A DNA stretch of 64,000 nucleotides from assembly GCF_902498785.1 (NCBI RefSeq), contig NZ_LR701493.1, forward strand, positions 992,724 through 1,056,723. The letters run 5' to 3'. Shown here in pieces: positions 54,891 to 63,395 of this stretch (position 1 is the stretch's first letter; each line of letters starts with the position of its first letter). Made by a program: the position numbers and the translations under genes. This stretch comes from Sphingomonas sp. EC-HK361. GTDB lineage: Bacteria; Pseudomonadota; Alphaproteobacteria; Sphingomonadales; Sphingomonadaceae. The notes under the pieces were generated by a model that was not told the origin of the DNA, did not search any database, and saw nothing but the letters and a program-made list of their open reading frames with translations.

Positions 54891-54919
54891 TTGACGCTTA
54901 TCGCGTCACTCTATTTATT
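54891..54919 (+). promoter_or_regulatory. Promoter of the TonB-dependent receptor gene
   Basis: TTGACG (54891-54896), 17-nt spacer, TTTATT (54914-54919), 51 bp before the ATG. The spacer contains ATCGCGTCACTCTAT (54900-54914), 14 of 15 bases identical to a sequence at 61847-61861 covering the tetR start, which may mark a shared operator. Confidence 0.5.
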
Positions 54920-54970
54920 CGAACCCAAGGTACGGTGCGGGAGGAAGCACTGGCCTTGGGGGAGGATATC

Positions 54971-57784
54971 ATGAAGAGGAAGTCGCTTCTCGCAGCCTGC
55001 GCGCTGCCGGCGCTCGTGATCGCGAGTGGAGCCAGTGCACAGGCAACCCAGACCGCGCCGGTCGAACAGACCGACACGACCGACCAGACCAGTGGCGACG
55101 ACATCGTCATCACCGCGCAAGGTCGCGCACAGGCACTGGCCGATGTGCCGGTCGCAGTATCCGCAGTCACTGCGGAATCCCTTCAGAATTCGGGCGCGAA
55201 CGACATTCGTCAGCTCAACCAGCTCGCTCCGTCGCTGCTCGTGTCCTCGACCGGCTCGGAAGCCAACGGTTCGGCGCGCATCCGCGGCATCGGCACGGTC
55301 GGCGACAACCCTGGCCTAGAAAGCTCGGTCGCGGTCTTCATCGACGGCGTCTATCGCTCGCGCTCGGGCATAGGGCTCAACGAGCTGGGCGAAATCGACC
55401 GGGTCGAGGTGCTGCGCGGGCCGCAGGGGACGCTTGGCGGGCGCAACTCGTCAGCGGGCCTCATCAGCATCATCAGCAAGGCGCCGTCGTTCAACGGCAT
55501 CAGCGCCGGCGCCGAGGCGACCTACGGCAACTACGATTACTGGCGCTTTGCAGGCAATTTGAATTTGCCGCTGGGCAAGACGCTCGCGGCAAGGATCGAC
55601 GGCGTCTATGTGAAGCGCGACGGCTTCTATTACGACCCGACGAACAAGACCGACGTCAACGACCGCGACCGCTATTTCGTGCGCGGGCAGCTGGCGTTCG
55701 AGCCGTCGAGCGATCTCAGCGTCCGCCTGATCGCCGACTTCACCCGGCGCAACGAGAAATGCTGCGCGGCGATATATGTCGATCGCAGCGTCAACGAAGC
55801 GGTCGGCAATCTCAACAATCCGGCGACTCCGCTCACGACCGGGTTGGCCACCGGCAACAACATCGTCAACGTCCTGCGTGACCTCGGCCAGCCTGTCTCG
55901 CGGATCACGAACGCAGGCTATGATCGCACCATCTCGGTCAGCCCGGGGCGCAGCTTCGCCGGGATCACCAAGGATTACGGATTTTCGGGCCAGGTCGATT
56001 ATGATTTCGGCGGGGCGAAGCTCACCTCGATCACCGCCTATCGCGACTACAAGTCCGATCAGGGCTCCGATACCGATTATGACGCGGTCGATATCCTTTA
56101 CCGCGCGGCCGACGGTAATTCCTCACGCCAGTTCAAGACGTTCACCCAGGAGCTGCGGCTTCAGGGCAGCGCGTTCGGCGACAAACTCGACTGGCTGATC
56201 GGCGGCTTCTACGCGGATGAGAAGCTGACCGTTCACGACAATCTCAAATTCGGCAGCCAATATGGCCGCTTCGCGACGTGCCGGATCATTTCGGGCGGCG
56301 GCCTGGCCGGGCTGTATTCGCCGACCAGCCCGGGCTGCGTGGTGCCCGGGGTAGGGCAGGCGACGCTCGCCGCGGTGACGGGCGCAAGCGGCCCGGATAT
56401 CGTCGCTGGCTTCAGCCGGCTCGATTCGCTCAACAATCTCGGCTCGACGATCGATACCTATCGGCAGGACAGCAAGAACTATGCGTTCTTCACCCACAAC
56501 ATCGTGCATCTGGCCGACACGCTCGATCTGACGCTCGGCGCGCGCTACACGCATGAGCGCAAGAAATTCAACGCGACCTTCGGCAACAACAACACGGTCT
56601 GCACCGCGCTCGAATCCTCGCTCACCGACGATCTGGTCAGCACGAACGCCACCGCGCGCGCGCTGGCCGGCGCGCTGATCGGTCTTGGCTGCCAGGGCAA
56701 TTCGACCGCCGAGCTGGACGGGGTGAGCATCAACGACAGCCGCAGCGAGCACAAGTTTACCGGCACCGCGATCCTGTCGTGGAAGCCGATCGACGACCTG
56801 CTGCTCTACGGCAGCTACTCGCGCGGCTACAAGGCCGGCGGGTTCAACCTCGACCGATCGGCACTGAAGCAGCCGATCCAGGTCGTGAACGGCGTGCCGA
56901 CGACGACCTTCGCGGCCGTTGGCGGCGCGCAGGCCTTGACCCGCAACCTTCAGTTCGATCCGGAAACGGTCAACGCCTATGAGATCGGCGCGAAATACGG
57001 CACCGGGCCGTTTTCGCTCAGCGTCGCGGCGTTCATTCAGGATTTCAGCAACTTCCAGCTGAACACCTTCAACGGCACGGTCTTCCTCGTGCAGAACATC
57101 AATGGCTGCTCGTCGAGCCTTGCCGGCGGCGACCGTGACCAGAGCAAGTTTGCAGGTGCCGCAAACTACAACGCCGCGGCTTCCACGACGGGCGCGTGCC
57201 CTTCGGGCGATGTCGGATACGGGGTGCGGGCGAAGGGCGTCGAGCTTGAGGCCTCGCTCGTCCCGATCCGCGACTTCCGGGTGACGGCCGGACTGACGGT
57301 GACGGACACCAGCTACCGCGACCAGCTGGTCGGCAACAGTGCTGGCGCGCCGCTCGATCAGGCACTGCGCAGGCTGCCAGGGCAGACGCTGTCGAACTCC
57401 GCCGATATCGTCGCGACCTCGTCGGTCGCATGGACGCCCAAGCTCGGCAGCAGCGGATTGTCGGCCTTGTTCTACGTCGATGGCCGCATGACGAGCGATT
57501 ACAACACCGGCTCGGACCTGTTTCCGCAGAAGGAGCAGGATGGCTATGTCCTGGTGAACGCGCGTGTCGGCCTGCGCGGGCGCGACGAACATTGGGGCAT
57601 CGAATTGTGGGTCCAGAACGCGACCAATCAGAATTATGCGCAGGTCGCGTTCAACTCGCCGTTTCAGGAAGGCGCCGCGACCGCTGCGTTTCAGGACCCG
57701 CAATATCCCGGCGGCCGGCAGCTCTTCTCGCAGTTCCTCGCCGAGCCGCGGACCTACGGCGTGACGTTGCGGGGCAAGTTCTGA
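54971..57784 (+). CDS. TonB-dependent receptor
   Basis: Outer-membrane active-transport receptor of 937 residues. Signal peptide LLAACALPALVIASGASAQA, TonB-box-like DDIVITAQGR, plug domain (VPVAVSAVTAESLQNSG, SARIRGIGTVG, VEVLRGPQGTLGGRNSSAG), then a 22-strand barrel ending YGVTLRGKF with terminal Phe. GGAGG precedes the ATG by 5 bases. The family in sphingomonads includes many receptors for aromatic or steroid-like compounds; the acyl-CoA dehydrogenases upstream support an organic-acid substrate rather than a siderophore. Confidence 0.95.
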   Translation: MKRKSLLAACALPALVIASGASAQATQTAPVEQTDTTDQTSGDDIVITAQGRAQALADVPVAVSAVTAESLQNSGANDIRQLNQLAPSLLVSSTGSEANGSARIRGIGTVGDNPGLESSVAVFIDGVYRSRSGIGLNELGEIDRVEVLRGPQGTLGGRNSSAGLISIISKAPSFNGISAGAEATYGNYDYWRFAGNLNLPLGKTLAARIDGVYVKRDGFYYDPTNKTDVNDRDRYFVRGQLAFEPSSDLSVRLIADFTRRNEKCCAAIYVDRSVNEAVGNLNNPATPLTTGLATGNNIVNVLRDLGQPVSRITNAGYDRTISVSPGRSFAGITKDYGFSGQVDYDFGGAKLTSITAYRDYKSDQGSDTDYDAVDILYRAADGNSSRQFKTFTQELRLQGSAFGDKLDWLIGGFYADEKLTVHDNLKFGSQYGRFATCRIISGGGLAGLYSPTSPGCVVPGVGQATLAAVTGASGPDIVAGFSRLDSLNNLGSTIDTYRQDSKNYAFFTHNIVHLADTLDLTLGARYTHERKKFNATFGNNNTVCTALESSLTDDLVSTNATARALAGALIGLGCQGNSTAELDGVSINDSRSEHKFTGTAILSWKPIDDLLLYGSYSRGYKAGGFNLDRSALKQPIQVVNGVPTTTFAAVGGAQALTRNLQFDPETVNAYEIGAKYGTGPFSLSVAAFIQDFSNFQLNTFNGTVFLVQNINGCSSSLAGGDRDQSKFAGAANYNAAASTTGACPSGDVGYGVRAKGVELEASLVPIRDFRVTAGLTVTDTSYRDQLVGNSAGAPLDQALRRLPGQTLSNSADIVATSSVAWTPKLGSSGLSALFYVDGRMTSDYNTGSDLFPQKEQDGYVLVNARVGLRGRDEHWGIELWVQNATNQNYAQVAFNSPFQEGAATAAFQDPQYPGGRQLFSQFLAEPRTYGVTLRGKF

Positions 57785-57790
57785 TCCATC

Positions 57791-57822
57791 GACCGGGCGC
57801 GCGACGAACCGCTCGCCCGGTC
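57791..57822 (+). terminator. Hairpin after the receptor gene
   Basis: GACCGGGCG (57791-57799) pairs perfectly with CGCCCGGTC (57814-57822) just after the stop codon. There is no T tract, so intrinsic termination is uncertain. A T6 run at about 57920 is not attached to a good stem. Confidence 0.35.
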
Positions 57823-57959
57823 ATCGTTCGGCTTCGTCGCAAAGCGCATCGCGATGCGCCTCGGCTGGCGCATGGTCAGCCCGCGCCGCCGCCCGGCCCC
57901 AACCCGGACGTCGGCGTACTTTTTTGACTTCGCGTCCGGCACCATAGAGGGTCGCACCC

Positions 57960-59255
57960 ATGTCGTCCGCCAGCCATCCCGAAATTGCCGACGCGCTCGC
58001 GATCCGGCGTCGCGGCCTTACCCTTGCGCTGCTGACCACGACCTATTTCTTCAGCTACATGGACCGGCAGATCCTCGCCATCCTGCAGGAGCGGATCAAG
58101 GCGGACCTGACGCTGACCGATACGCAGCTCGGGCTGCTGACGGGGGTGTTCTTCGCGATCTTCTATGCCGGGCTCGGCATCCCGGTGGCGCGGCTCGCCG
58201 ACCGGACGAGCCGGCGCAACGTCATCGCGGTCAGCCTGGCGATCTGGAGCGCGATGACCGCGGCGTGCGGGCTTGCGCAGAACTTCGTCCAGTTGGCTGC
58301 AGCGCGTATCGGTGTGGGAATCGGCGAGGCCGGATCGAGCCCGCCGAGTCATTCGATCATCGCCGATCTCTATCCGCCCGAAAAACGGGCCGGGGCGATG
58401 GCGGTCTATTCGCTCGGCGTGGTGCTGGGTGCGGGGTTCGGGACGCTGATCGGCGGCGTCGTCGCGCATCATTATGGCTGGCGCGCGGCGCTGATGACGG
58501 TGGGCTTGCCGGGCGTGGCGCTGGCAATCCTGGTGCGGCTGTTCGTGGTCGAACCGCGGCGCGGACTGTCGGACGCTGCGCGGGTCGCGGATCAGTCTGC
58601 GATGCCGAGTGTCGGGCAGGGCTTCGCATCGATCTTGCGCAGCCGCCCGGCGGTGCATCTGGTGATGGGCGTCACGCTGACGTCGTTGATCGGCTATGCG
58701 CTGACCGGCTGGGGGCCGAGCTATATGCAGCGGTCGCTTGGCATGTCGATGCTCGATATCTCCAAATATGTCGCGCTGCCGGGCGCCATTCTCGGATCGA
58801 TCTCTGCGATCGTCGGCGGCAGGATCGCGGACCGTGTGGCGCGCACGCGCGGTCTGCACGCGCAGAGCTGGGTCGTGGTGGTGATGAAGACGCTGGCGTG
58901 GCCGTTCCTGCTGGGCTTTTACCTCGTCGACAGCGCGGTGATCGGGATTGGCCTGTATTTCTGCTCGCTGCTGTTCGCGAATAGCTATCTCGGCCCCAGC
59001 TTCGCGCTGATCCAGCATCTGGCGCCGCTCCGGCTGCGCGCGATGTGGGCGGCGATCACGCTGCTGGTTATCAACATGATCGGGCTGGGGCTTGGCCCAT
59101 TTTTCGTCGGAAGACTGAGCGACATGCTACGACCCGCTTACGGGGAAGAATCCCTGCGTTATGCGATGACCATCGTCGCATGCGGGACGCCGTGGGCGAT
59201 CTTCCACTACTGGCGCGCCGGCGTGCTGCTGCGGCGAGAGGAACGGCGCGGCTAG
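57960..59255 (+). CDS. MFS transporter (Spinster/NMP-like)
   Basis: Twelve-helix carrier of 431 residues. TYFFSYMDRQILAILQERIK in helix 1 and ARLADRTSRRNVIAV (motif A), with GIGEAGSSPPSHSIIADLYPP, are characteristic of the spinster-type MFS group common in sphingomonad degradation clusters. Follows the receptor on the same strand and could carry the same substrate over the inner membrane. Its stop overlaps the stop of the convergent DUF1989 gene by 4 bp. Confidence 0.9.
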   Translation: MSSASHPEIADALAIRRRGLTLALLTTTYFFSYMDRQILAILQERIKADLTLTDTQLGLLTGVFFAIFYAGLGIPVARLADRTSRRNVIAVSLAIWSAMTAACGLAQNFVQLAAARIGVGIGEAGSSPPSHSIIADLYPPEKRAGAMAVYSLGVVLGAGFGTLIGGVVAHHYGWRAALMTVGLPGVALAILVRLFVVEPRRGLSDAARVADQSAMPSVGQGFASILRSRPAVHLVMGVTLTSLIGYALTGWGPSYMQRSLGMSMLDISKYVALPGAILGSISAIVGGRIADRVARTRGLHAQSWVVVVMKTLAWPFLLGFYLVDSAVIGIGLYFCSLLFANSYLGPSFALIQHLAPLRLRAMWAAITLLVINMIGLGLGPFFVGRLSDMLRPAYGEESLRYAMTIVACGTPWAIFHYWRAGVLLRREERRG

Positions 59256-59833
59256 GCGATTTCGTATTCGATCGGCTTGAAGCTTCCGTTGTTCGACTGG
59301 AGTGCCGAGCAGGCGGTGAGGCCGATGACGAGGTCCTCCTTCGCCTCGAAAACGATCCGGTCGCCGGCCTTGCTGAGCGGTGGATCGACCCGCAGTTCGC
59401 CGGTGGCCCCGTCGACGGGCACGTTCATGAAGCAGTTGAACGCGGTCGGGATCATGTCGTCGATCACGCCATAGGGCGCGAGCGCGGCGGCGAGGTTGCC
59501 GAAACAGCCGCGGTGGGGATCGGTATCGCCGTAGATGATCCGGAACGTGTCCTTCGAACACGGCGTCAGCAGGAAGTCGTGGCGCCCGACATCGTCCTCG
59601 ACGATTTCGAGCAGGACATTCGATCGATTCGAATAGAGCTTGTCGCCGGTGGTGAGGTAGATGCGGCTCGCATAGTCGAGCGTGCGGCCCGACGAGATGA
59701 CCTCGCGCACGTCTGCGCGGTTGAAGGCGAGGAGATCGGCCACCTGCTCGCCATGCGGATCGATGACGGTCAGCCGCTGGCCCTTGGCGAGGGTGAAGGC
59801 GGTGCCGGTGCGCGGCGCGATTTCAGAGCGCAT
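59252..59833 (-). CDS. DUF1989 (urea carboxylase-associated/CgdAB-like) protein
   Basis: 193 residues matching DUF1989. Conserved pieces: GQRLTVIDPHGEQVADLLAFN, SSGRTLDYASRIYLTTGDKLYS, FLLTPCSKDTFRIIYG, HRGCFGNL and FNCFMNVPVDG, with the cysteines and histidine of the metal site. Family members include the carboxyguanidine deiminase subunits (CgdA/CgdB), so hydrolysis of a guanidine or urea-type bond is a reasonable guess. The ATG lies within the upstream YcgG gene (11-bp overlap), so the two are translationally coupled. Confidence 0.88.
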   Translation of the reverse strand: MRSEIAPRTGTAFTLAKGQRLTVIDPHGEQVADLLAFNRADVREVISSGRTLDYASRIYLTTGDKLYSNRSNVLLEIVEDDVGRHDFLLTPCSKDTFRIIYGDTDPHRGCFGNLAAALAPYGVIDDMIPTAFNCFMNVPVDGATGELRVDPPLSKAGDRIVFEAKEDLVIGLTACSALQSNNGSFKPIEYEIA

Positions 59834-60518
59834 TCTGGGTCTCCGGACGGCCGGCAAAGGGGCAGGCCCAGTCGCTGCCGACTGCGCGCCCGCTATATTG
59901 TCGCGCTTCGGACAGCGAGCCGTGGCGCGCGAGCATCGGATTTTCGGTTCCGGCCAGCGCGAGATCGCGGACGAGGATCGTCTCGCGCAGCTTTTCGTAG
60001 CGTCCCTGCGCGCGCAGCTGTTCGAACTGATCGTGGAGATTGAAGATCATCGCCGGCACCTCGAACCGCCGCGCGGGGCGGCTCGCGCGGGGATGAAGCC
60101 CGACGACGAAGAACGCCTCGCCGCCAAAGCTCAATGAGAAATGCGGGTTGGCGGGATCGTCACTTACCCGCGGGTCGGGCTGCTGGCCGAGCCAGGCATC
60201 CTTGTTCGTCAGCGACTGGATACGCCGCCACAAGTGGCGCTCAAACGTGGCCTCATCGCTTTGCGTGCTGTCGGTGAAGAGGACCGCGAGCGACTGGAAG
60301 AGCGTGGGCTGTCGCTTGTAGCCCGCCGCGAGATCGACGATGGCGGGCCAGATCGCGAGGTCGTCCCAGCTCGACGCAATGTCGCGCGCGAGGAGAACGC
60401 GCATCTGCCCCTTGGCGAGTGCGGATTTGGCCCCGACGCAGGGGAATGCGGGATCGCGGATGAAGGCGTGGAAACGGGCGGCGAGCGTGTGCTCGCGCTG
60501 GGATATGTCAGTCGGCAT
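59823..60518 (-). CDS. YqcI/YcgG family heme-oxygenase-like N-hydroxylase candidate
   Basis: 231 residues of the YqcI/YcgG (GntA-like) family. The founding enzyme of known function in this family hydroxylates a guanidino nitrogen in a heme-dependent way in guanitoxin synthesis. Seen here: FPCVGAKSALAKGQMRVLLARDI, HFSLSFGGEAFFVVGLHPRASRPARRF (conserved core with His and Arg) and FNLHDQFEQLRAQGRYEKLRETI. It is the first gene of an operon with DUF1989. The reaction in this organism is not known. Confidence 0.85.
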   Translation of the reverse strand: MPTDISQREHTLAARFHAFIRDPAFPCVGAKSALAKGQMRVLLARDIASSWDDLAIWPAIVDLAAGYKRQPTLFQSLAVLFTDSTQSDEATFERHLWRRIQSLTNKDAWLGQQPDPRVSDDPANPHFSLSFGGEAFFVVGLHPRASRPARRFEVPAMIFNLHDQFEQLRAQGRYEKLRETILVRDLALAGTENPMLARHGSLSEARQYSGRAVGSDWACPFAGRPETQNAL

Positions 60519-60591
60519 GGATGGGTAACGCGGTCTCATCATCGCGGTTGCCCAAGTTGAGCGAGATCAGCACGATTGCGGGCGGCGGCGC

Positions 60592-61848
60592 TCAGGCGTC
60601 GAGTGCGCGATCGTCGAACATTCCGAACAGCAACGTCGACGCATACATCGCGATCGCCTTTTCGCGCGGCATGGTCGACGCCCATTTGCGCATGTCGAAC
60701 GCGGCGTTCTGGAGCGCCATGAGTGCCTGCGCCGCAATCAGCCCGTCGACCGGGCGGCACGATCCTTCCGCCACGCCGTCCATGATCGTGCCCGCGAAGC
60801 GCCGCGCGATGCGGTTCGACCGGTCGACCATCGCCTGGCGAACGCCGTGCGGCAGGCCGGAGAGTGCGGTCGTGCGCAGCAACGGACCCTGTTTCGAAAA
60901 CTGGAAGTCGAGCAGCGTCGCGATGACGCTCGACAGGCGCTGCCAATGCGTGCCGCCGCCCTCGTCGGCCTGCACCTGCGCGTCCGCGATCGTGTCGAAG
61001 CTGCGCTTGTAGCAGGCGATGACCAGATCGTCCTTCGCATCGAGGTGATGATAGAAGCTGCCCTTGGTCACGTTCAGCTCTGACGCGATCCGCTGCACGC
61101 TGGCGCCGCGATAGCCGAGTTCGTTGATGAGGCGGGTGGCCGCGAGCAGGAAGGCGGCGCGACCCGGCTCCGCCTCGGGATGTGCCAGATCGATAAGCGC
61201 GGGTGCCCAGCCGTCGCCGGCGGTGGCGATGCCGTGCGCGAAGACGTCCATCAGCCGCGCCTCGACGCGGCCATACTGATCGGGCTCGTAGCGATTGAGC
61301 CAGACGGGAAGCCAGAAGGTGTTTTCCAGAAGCACATGCGCGCGCGCGCCATGAAGATCGGTCTCGGCGCGGTTCGCGGGCGGGCCCCACAGGCCGCGGG
61401 TCTGGCGAAAGACCCGCTGCCAGCCGGCCATGAGCCGCCCGCGGACCGGGTCCTCCGTGGCGCGCAGATCGGACAGAACGGCGAAGGCGCGCTCCTCGCC
61501 CCGGTCGATTTTGCCCAGCCGCGCGATGTTGAGCGCCAGGAAGCGGGCGACGCGGGCGTGGGGCGTCGGCTCGCGCTCCGCCTCGTCCAGCATCTCGGTC
61601 AGGCGATCGAGGGTGTTCTCGAACGCGGCGGCGGCGAGGTCTTCCTTGCGCTTGAAATAATAGGTTACGCTGGTGGTGTTGAGTCCCACGCGGCGTGCGA
61701 CATCGGCGAAGGTCATGCCCTTTGCGCTCTGTTCGTTGATCGCGTCGGCAGCCGCTGCAAGGATCGCATCGCGCTTCGCACGGAAACGCAGCGTGCCCTG
61801 CTCGCCCGCGTCCTCTCCCTCGGATTCCAACGCCCCCGTCGTATTCAT
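60592..61848 (-). CDS. TetR family regulator with two tandem TetR modules
   Basis: 418 residues, about twice the usual length. Module 1 (residues about 20-210) has the helix-turn-helix TFADVARRVGLNTTSVTYYF; module 2 (about 222-418) has SVQRIASELNVTKGSFYHHL. Each is followed by its own helical ligand-binding region. A single chain may act like a TetR dimer. A perfect 15-bp palindrome lies 16 bp upstream of the start. Between the YcgG operon and the third acyl-CoA dehydrogenase, it probably controls lipid or acid catabolism genes nearby. Confidence 0.9.
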   Translation of the reverse strand: MNTTGALESEGEDAGEQGTLRFRAKRDAILAAAADAINEQSAKGMTFADVARRVGLNTTSVTYYFKRKEDLAAAAFENTLDRLTEMLDEAEREPTPHARVARFLALNIARLGKIDRGEERAFAVLSDLRATEDPVRGRLMAGWQRVFRQTRGLWGPPANRAETDLHGARAHVLLENTFWLPVWLNRYEPDQYGRVEARLMDVFAHGIATAGDGWAPALIDLAHPEAEPGRAAFLLAATRLINELGYRGASVQRIASELNVTKGSFYHHLDAKDDLVIACYKRSFDTIADAQVQADEGGGTHWQRLSSVIATLLDFQFSKQGPLLRTTALSGLPHGVRQAMVDRSNRIARRFAGTIMDGVAEGSCRPVDGLIAAQALMALQNAAFDMRKWASTMPREKAIAMYASTLLFGMFDDRALDA

Positions 61849-61863
61849 CGAGTCACTCTATCA

Positions 61864-61878
61864 TCTTCGATTCGAAGA
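61864..61878. promoter_or_regulatory. Palindromic operator candidate at the tetR promoter
   Basis: TCTTCGATTCGAAGA is a perfect 7+1+7 palindrome located 16 bp upstream of the tetR start codon, between tetR and the divergent acyl-CoA dehydrogenase. Size and position suit a TetR autoregulatory site. A TCTTCGA half-site also occurs at 50271-50277 in the ligase/SDR divergent promoter. Confidence 0.5.
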
Positions 61879-62008
61879 AACAGTGTTTTTTGCGGAGAGT
61901 CTGCAGATGTCGATTTAAAGCCTGCACGGGCATGATTCCGCTGCTTTACCGAAAACACGGTATGGTCTAAGCGATCGTGCGACTGGCGATATTCGATGGA
62001 GAGGTTCG

Positions 62009-63292
62009 ATGGATTTCACGCTGAGCGAACGGGAGGGCTATTTCCGGGACCGGGTGCGCGATTTCATCGAGCAGAACATCCGGCCACGCAATGACGAATA
62101 TCATGCGCAGGAGCATGAGGGCGAGCGCTGGAAGGTCGTCCCCGTCATCGAAGAGGTGAAGGCGAAGGCGAAGGCCGCGGGGCTATGGAACTTTTTCATG
62201 CCTCCGCATTCGGGACAGACCCATGTCGACGACAGTTTCGAATTCGAGGGGACGCAGCTGACGAACCTCGAATATGCGCTGTGCGCCGAGGAGATGGGCA
62301 AGGTGGGCTGGGCGAGCGAGTGCTTCAACTGCTCGGCGCCCGACACCGGCAATATGGAGGTCTTTCATCGTTACGGTACGCTGGAGCAGAAGGAGCAGTG
62401 GCTGCGGCCGCTGATGAACGGCGAAATCCGTTCCGCCTTCCTGATGACCGAGCCGGCGGTCGCCTCGTCCGACGCGACAAACATCCAGACCTCGATGGTG
62501 CGGGATGGCGATCACTATGTCATCAACGGCACGAAATGGTGGTCTTCGGGCGTTGGCGATCCGCGCTGCAAGGTCGCGATCGTCATGGGGAAGACAAACC
62601 CGGACAGCTCCCGTCATACCCAGCAAAGCCAGATCATCGTGCCTATGGATGCGCCCGGCGTGACGATCAAGCGGATGCTGTCGGTCTATGGTTACGACCA
62701 CGCGCCGCACGGGCACGGCGAGGTCGAGTTGAAGGACGTGCGCGTGCCGGTCGAGAACGTCCTGCTCGGCGAGGGGCGCGGGTTCGAGATCGCTCAGGGT
62801 CGGCTCGGGCCGGGGCGCATTCACCACTGCATGCGGACGATCGGGGTCGCGGAGACGGGCATCGAGGCGATGGCGAAGCGGCTGCTGTCCCGCGTCGCGT
62901 TCGGCAAGCGGATCGCGGACTTCTCGGTGTGGGAAGAACGGATCGCGCGCGCGCGGATCGATATCGAGATGACCCGGCTGCTTTGTCTGAAGGCCGCCGA
63001 CATGATGGACAAGGCCGGCAACAAGAGCGCGCAGCAGGAAATCGCGATGATAAAGGTGCAGGCGCCCAACATGGCGCTCAAGATCCTCGACGATGCGATC
63101 CAGGCGCATGGCGGCGGCGGTGTGTCGGGCGATTTCGGGCTCGCGCATTCTTGGGCGGCGATGCGGACGTTGCGCTTCGCCGACGGACCGGACGAAGTGC
63201 ACAACCGCGCGATCGCGCGAAACGAGTTCGGGAAATACGCAGACTATAGAGCGGAGCGCGTGTCGAGCGGGGACGTGGGGGTCAGCCGCTAA
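62009..63292 (+). CDS. Acyl-CoA dehydrogenase (ACAD10/11-like)
   Basis: 427-residue FAD dehydrogenase. [19 protein letters not shown] is the FAD/substrate loop, [17 protein letters not shown] follows, and the C-terminus has [34 protein letters not shown], which is typical of the ACAD10/11-type group acting on 4-hydroxyacyl or long-chain CoA esters. GGAGAGG lies 6 bases before the ATG. Divergent from tetR across 160 bp. Confidence 0.92.
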   Translation: MDFTLSEREGYFRDRVRDFIEQNIRPRNDEYHAQEHEGERWKVVPVIEEVKAKAKAAGLWNFFMPPHSGQTHVDDSFEFEGTQLTNLEYALCAEEMGKVGWASECFNCSAPDTGNMEVFHRYGTLEQKEQWLRPLMNGEIRSAFLMTEPAVASSDATNIQTSMVRDGDHYVINGTKWWSSGVGDPRCKVAIVMGKTNPDSSRHTQQSQIIVPMDAPGVTIKRMLSVYGYDHAPHGHGEVELKDVRVPVENVLLGEGRGFEIAQGRLGPGRIHHCMRTIGVAETGIEAMAKRLLSRVAFGKRIADFSVWEERIARARIDIEMTRLLCLKAADMMDKAGNKSAQQEIAMIKVQAPNMALKILDDAIQAHGGGGVSGDFGLAHSWAAMRTLRFADGPDEVHNRAIARNEFGKYADYRAERVSSGDVGVSR

Positions 63293-63303
63293 CCGAAGAA
63301 AAC

Positions 63304-63384
63304 CGTCATCCCGGCGAAGGCCGGGATCCACTCATCCACTTGCGTTAACCTGCGCAGTGGATCCCGGCTTTCTCCGGGATGACG
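63304..63384. repeat. Large inverted repeat (REP pair)
   Basis: The arm 63304-63332, starting CGTCATCCCGGCGAAGGCCG, is complementary to 63356-63384 with 2 mismatches over 29 bases, around a 23-nt loop. Each arm also folds by itself (CCCGGCGAAGGCCGGG). It occupies nearly the whole gap between the acyl-CoA dehydrogenase and the alcohol dehydrogenase and is related in style to the repeat at 9104-9152. Confidence 0.85.
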
Positions 63385-63395
63385 AAAGGACATAG

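Noticed and set aside
57870-57925. Terminator ending in the T6 run before the second MFS gene
   Set aside because: The only stem that can be drawn directly before the T run has about 5 bp with a long loop; the hairpin at 57791 is stronger.
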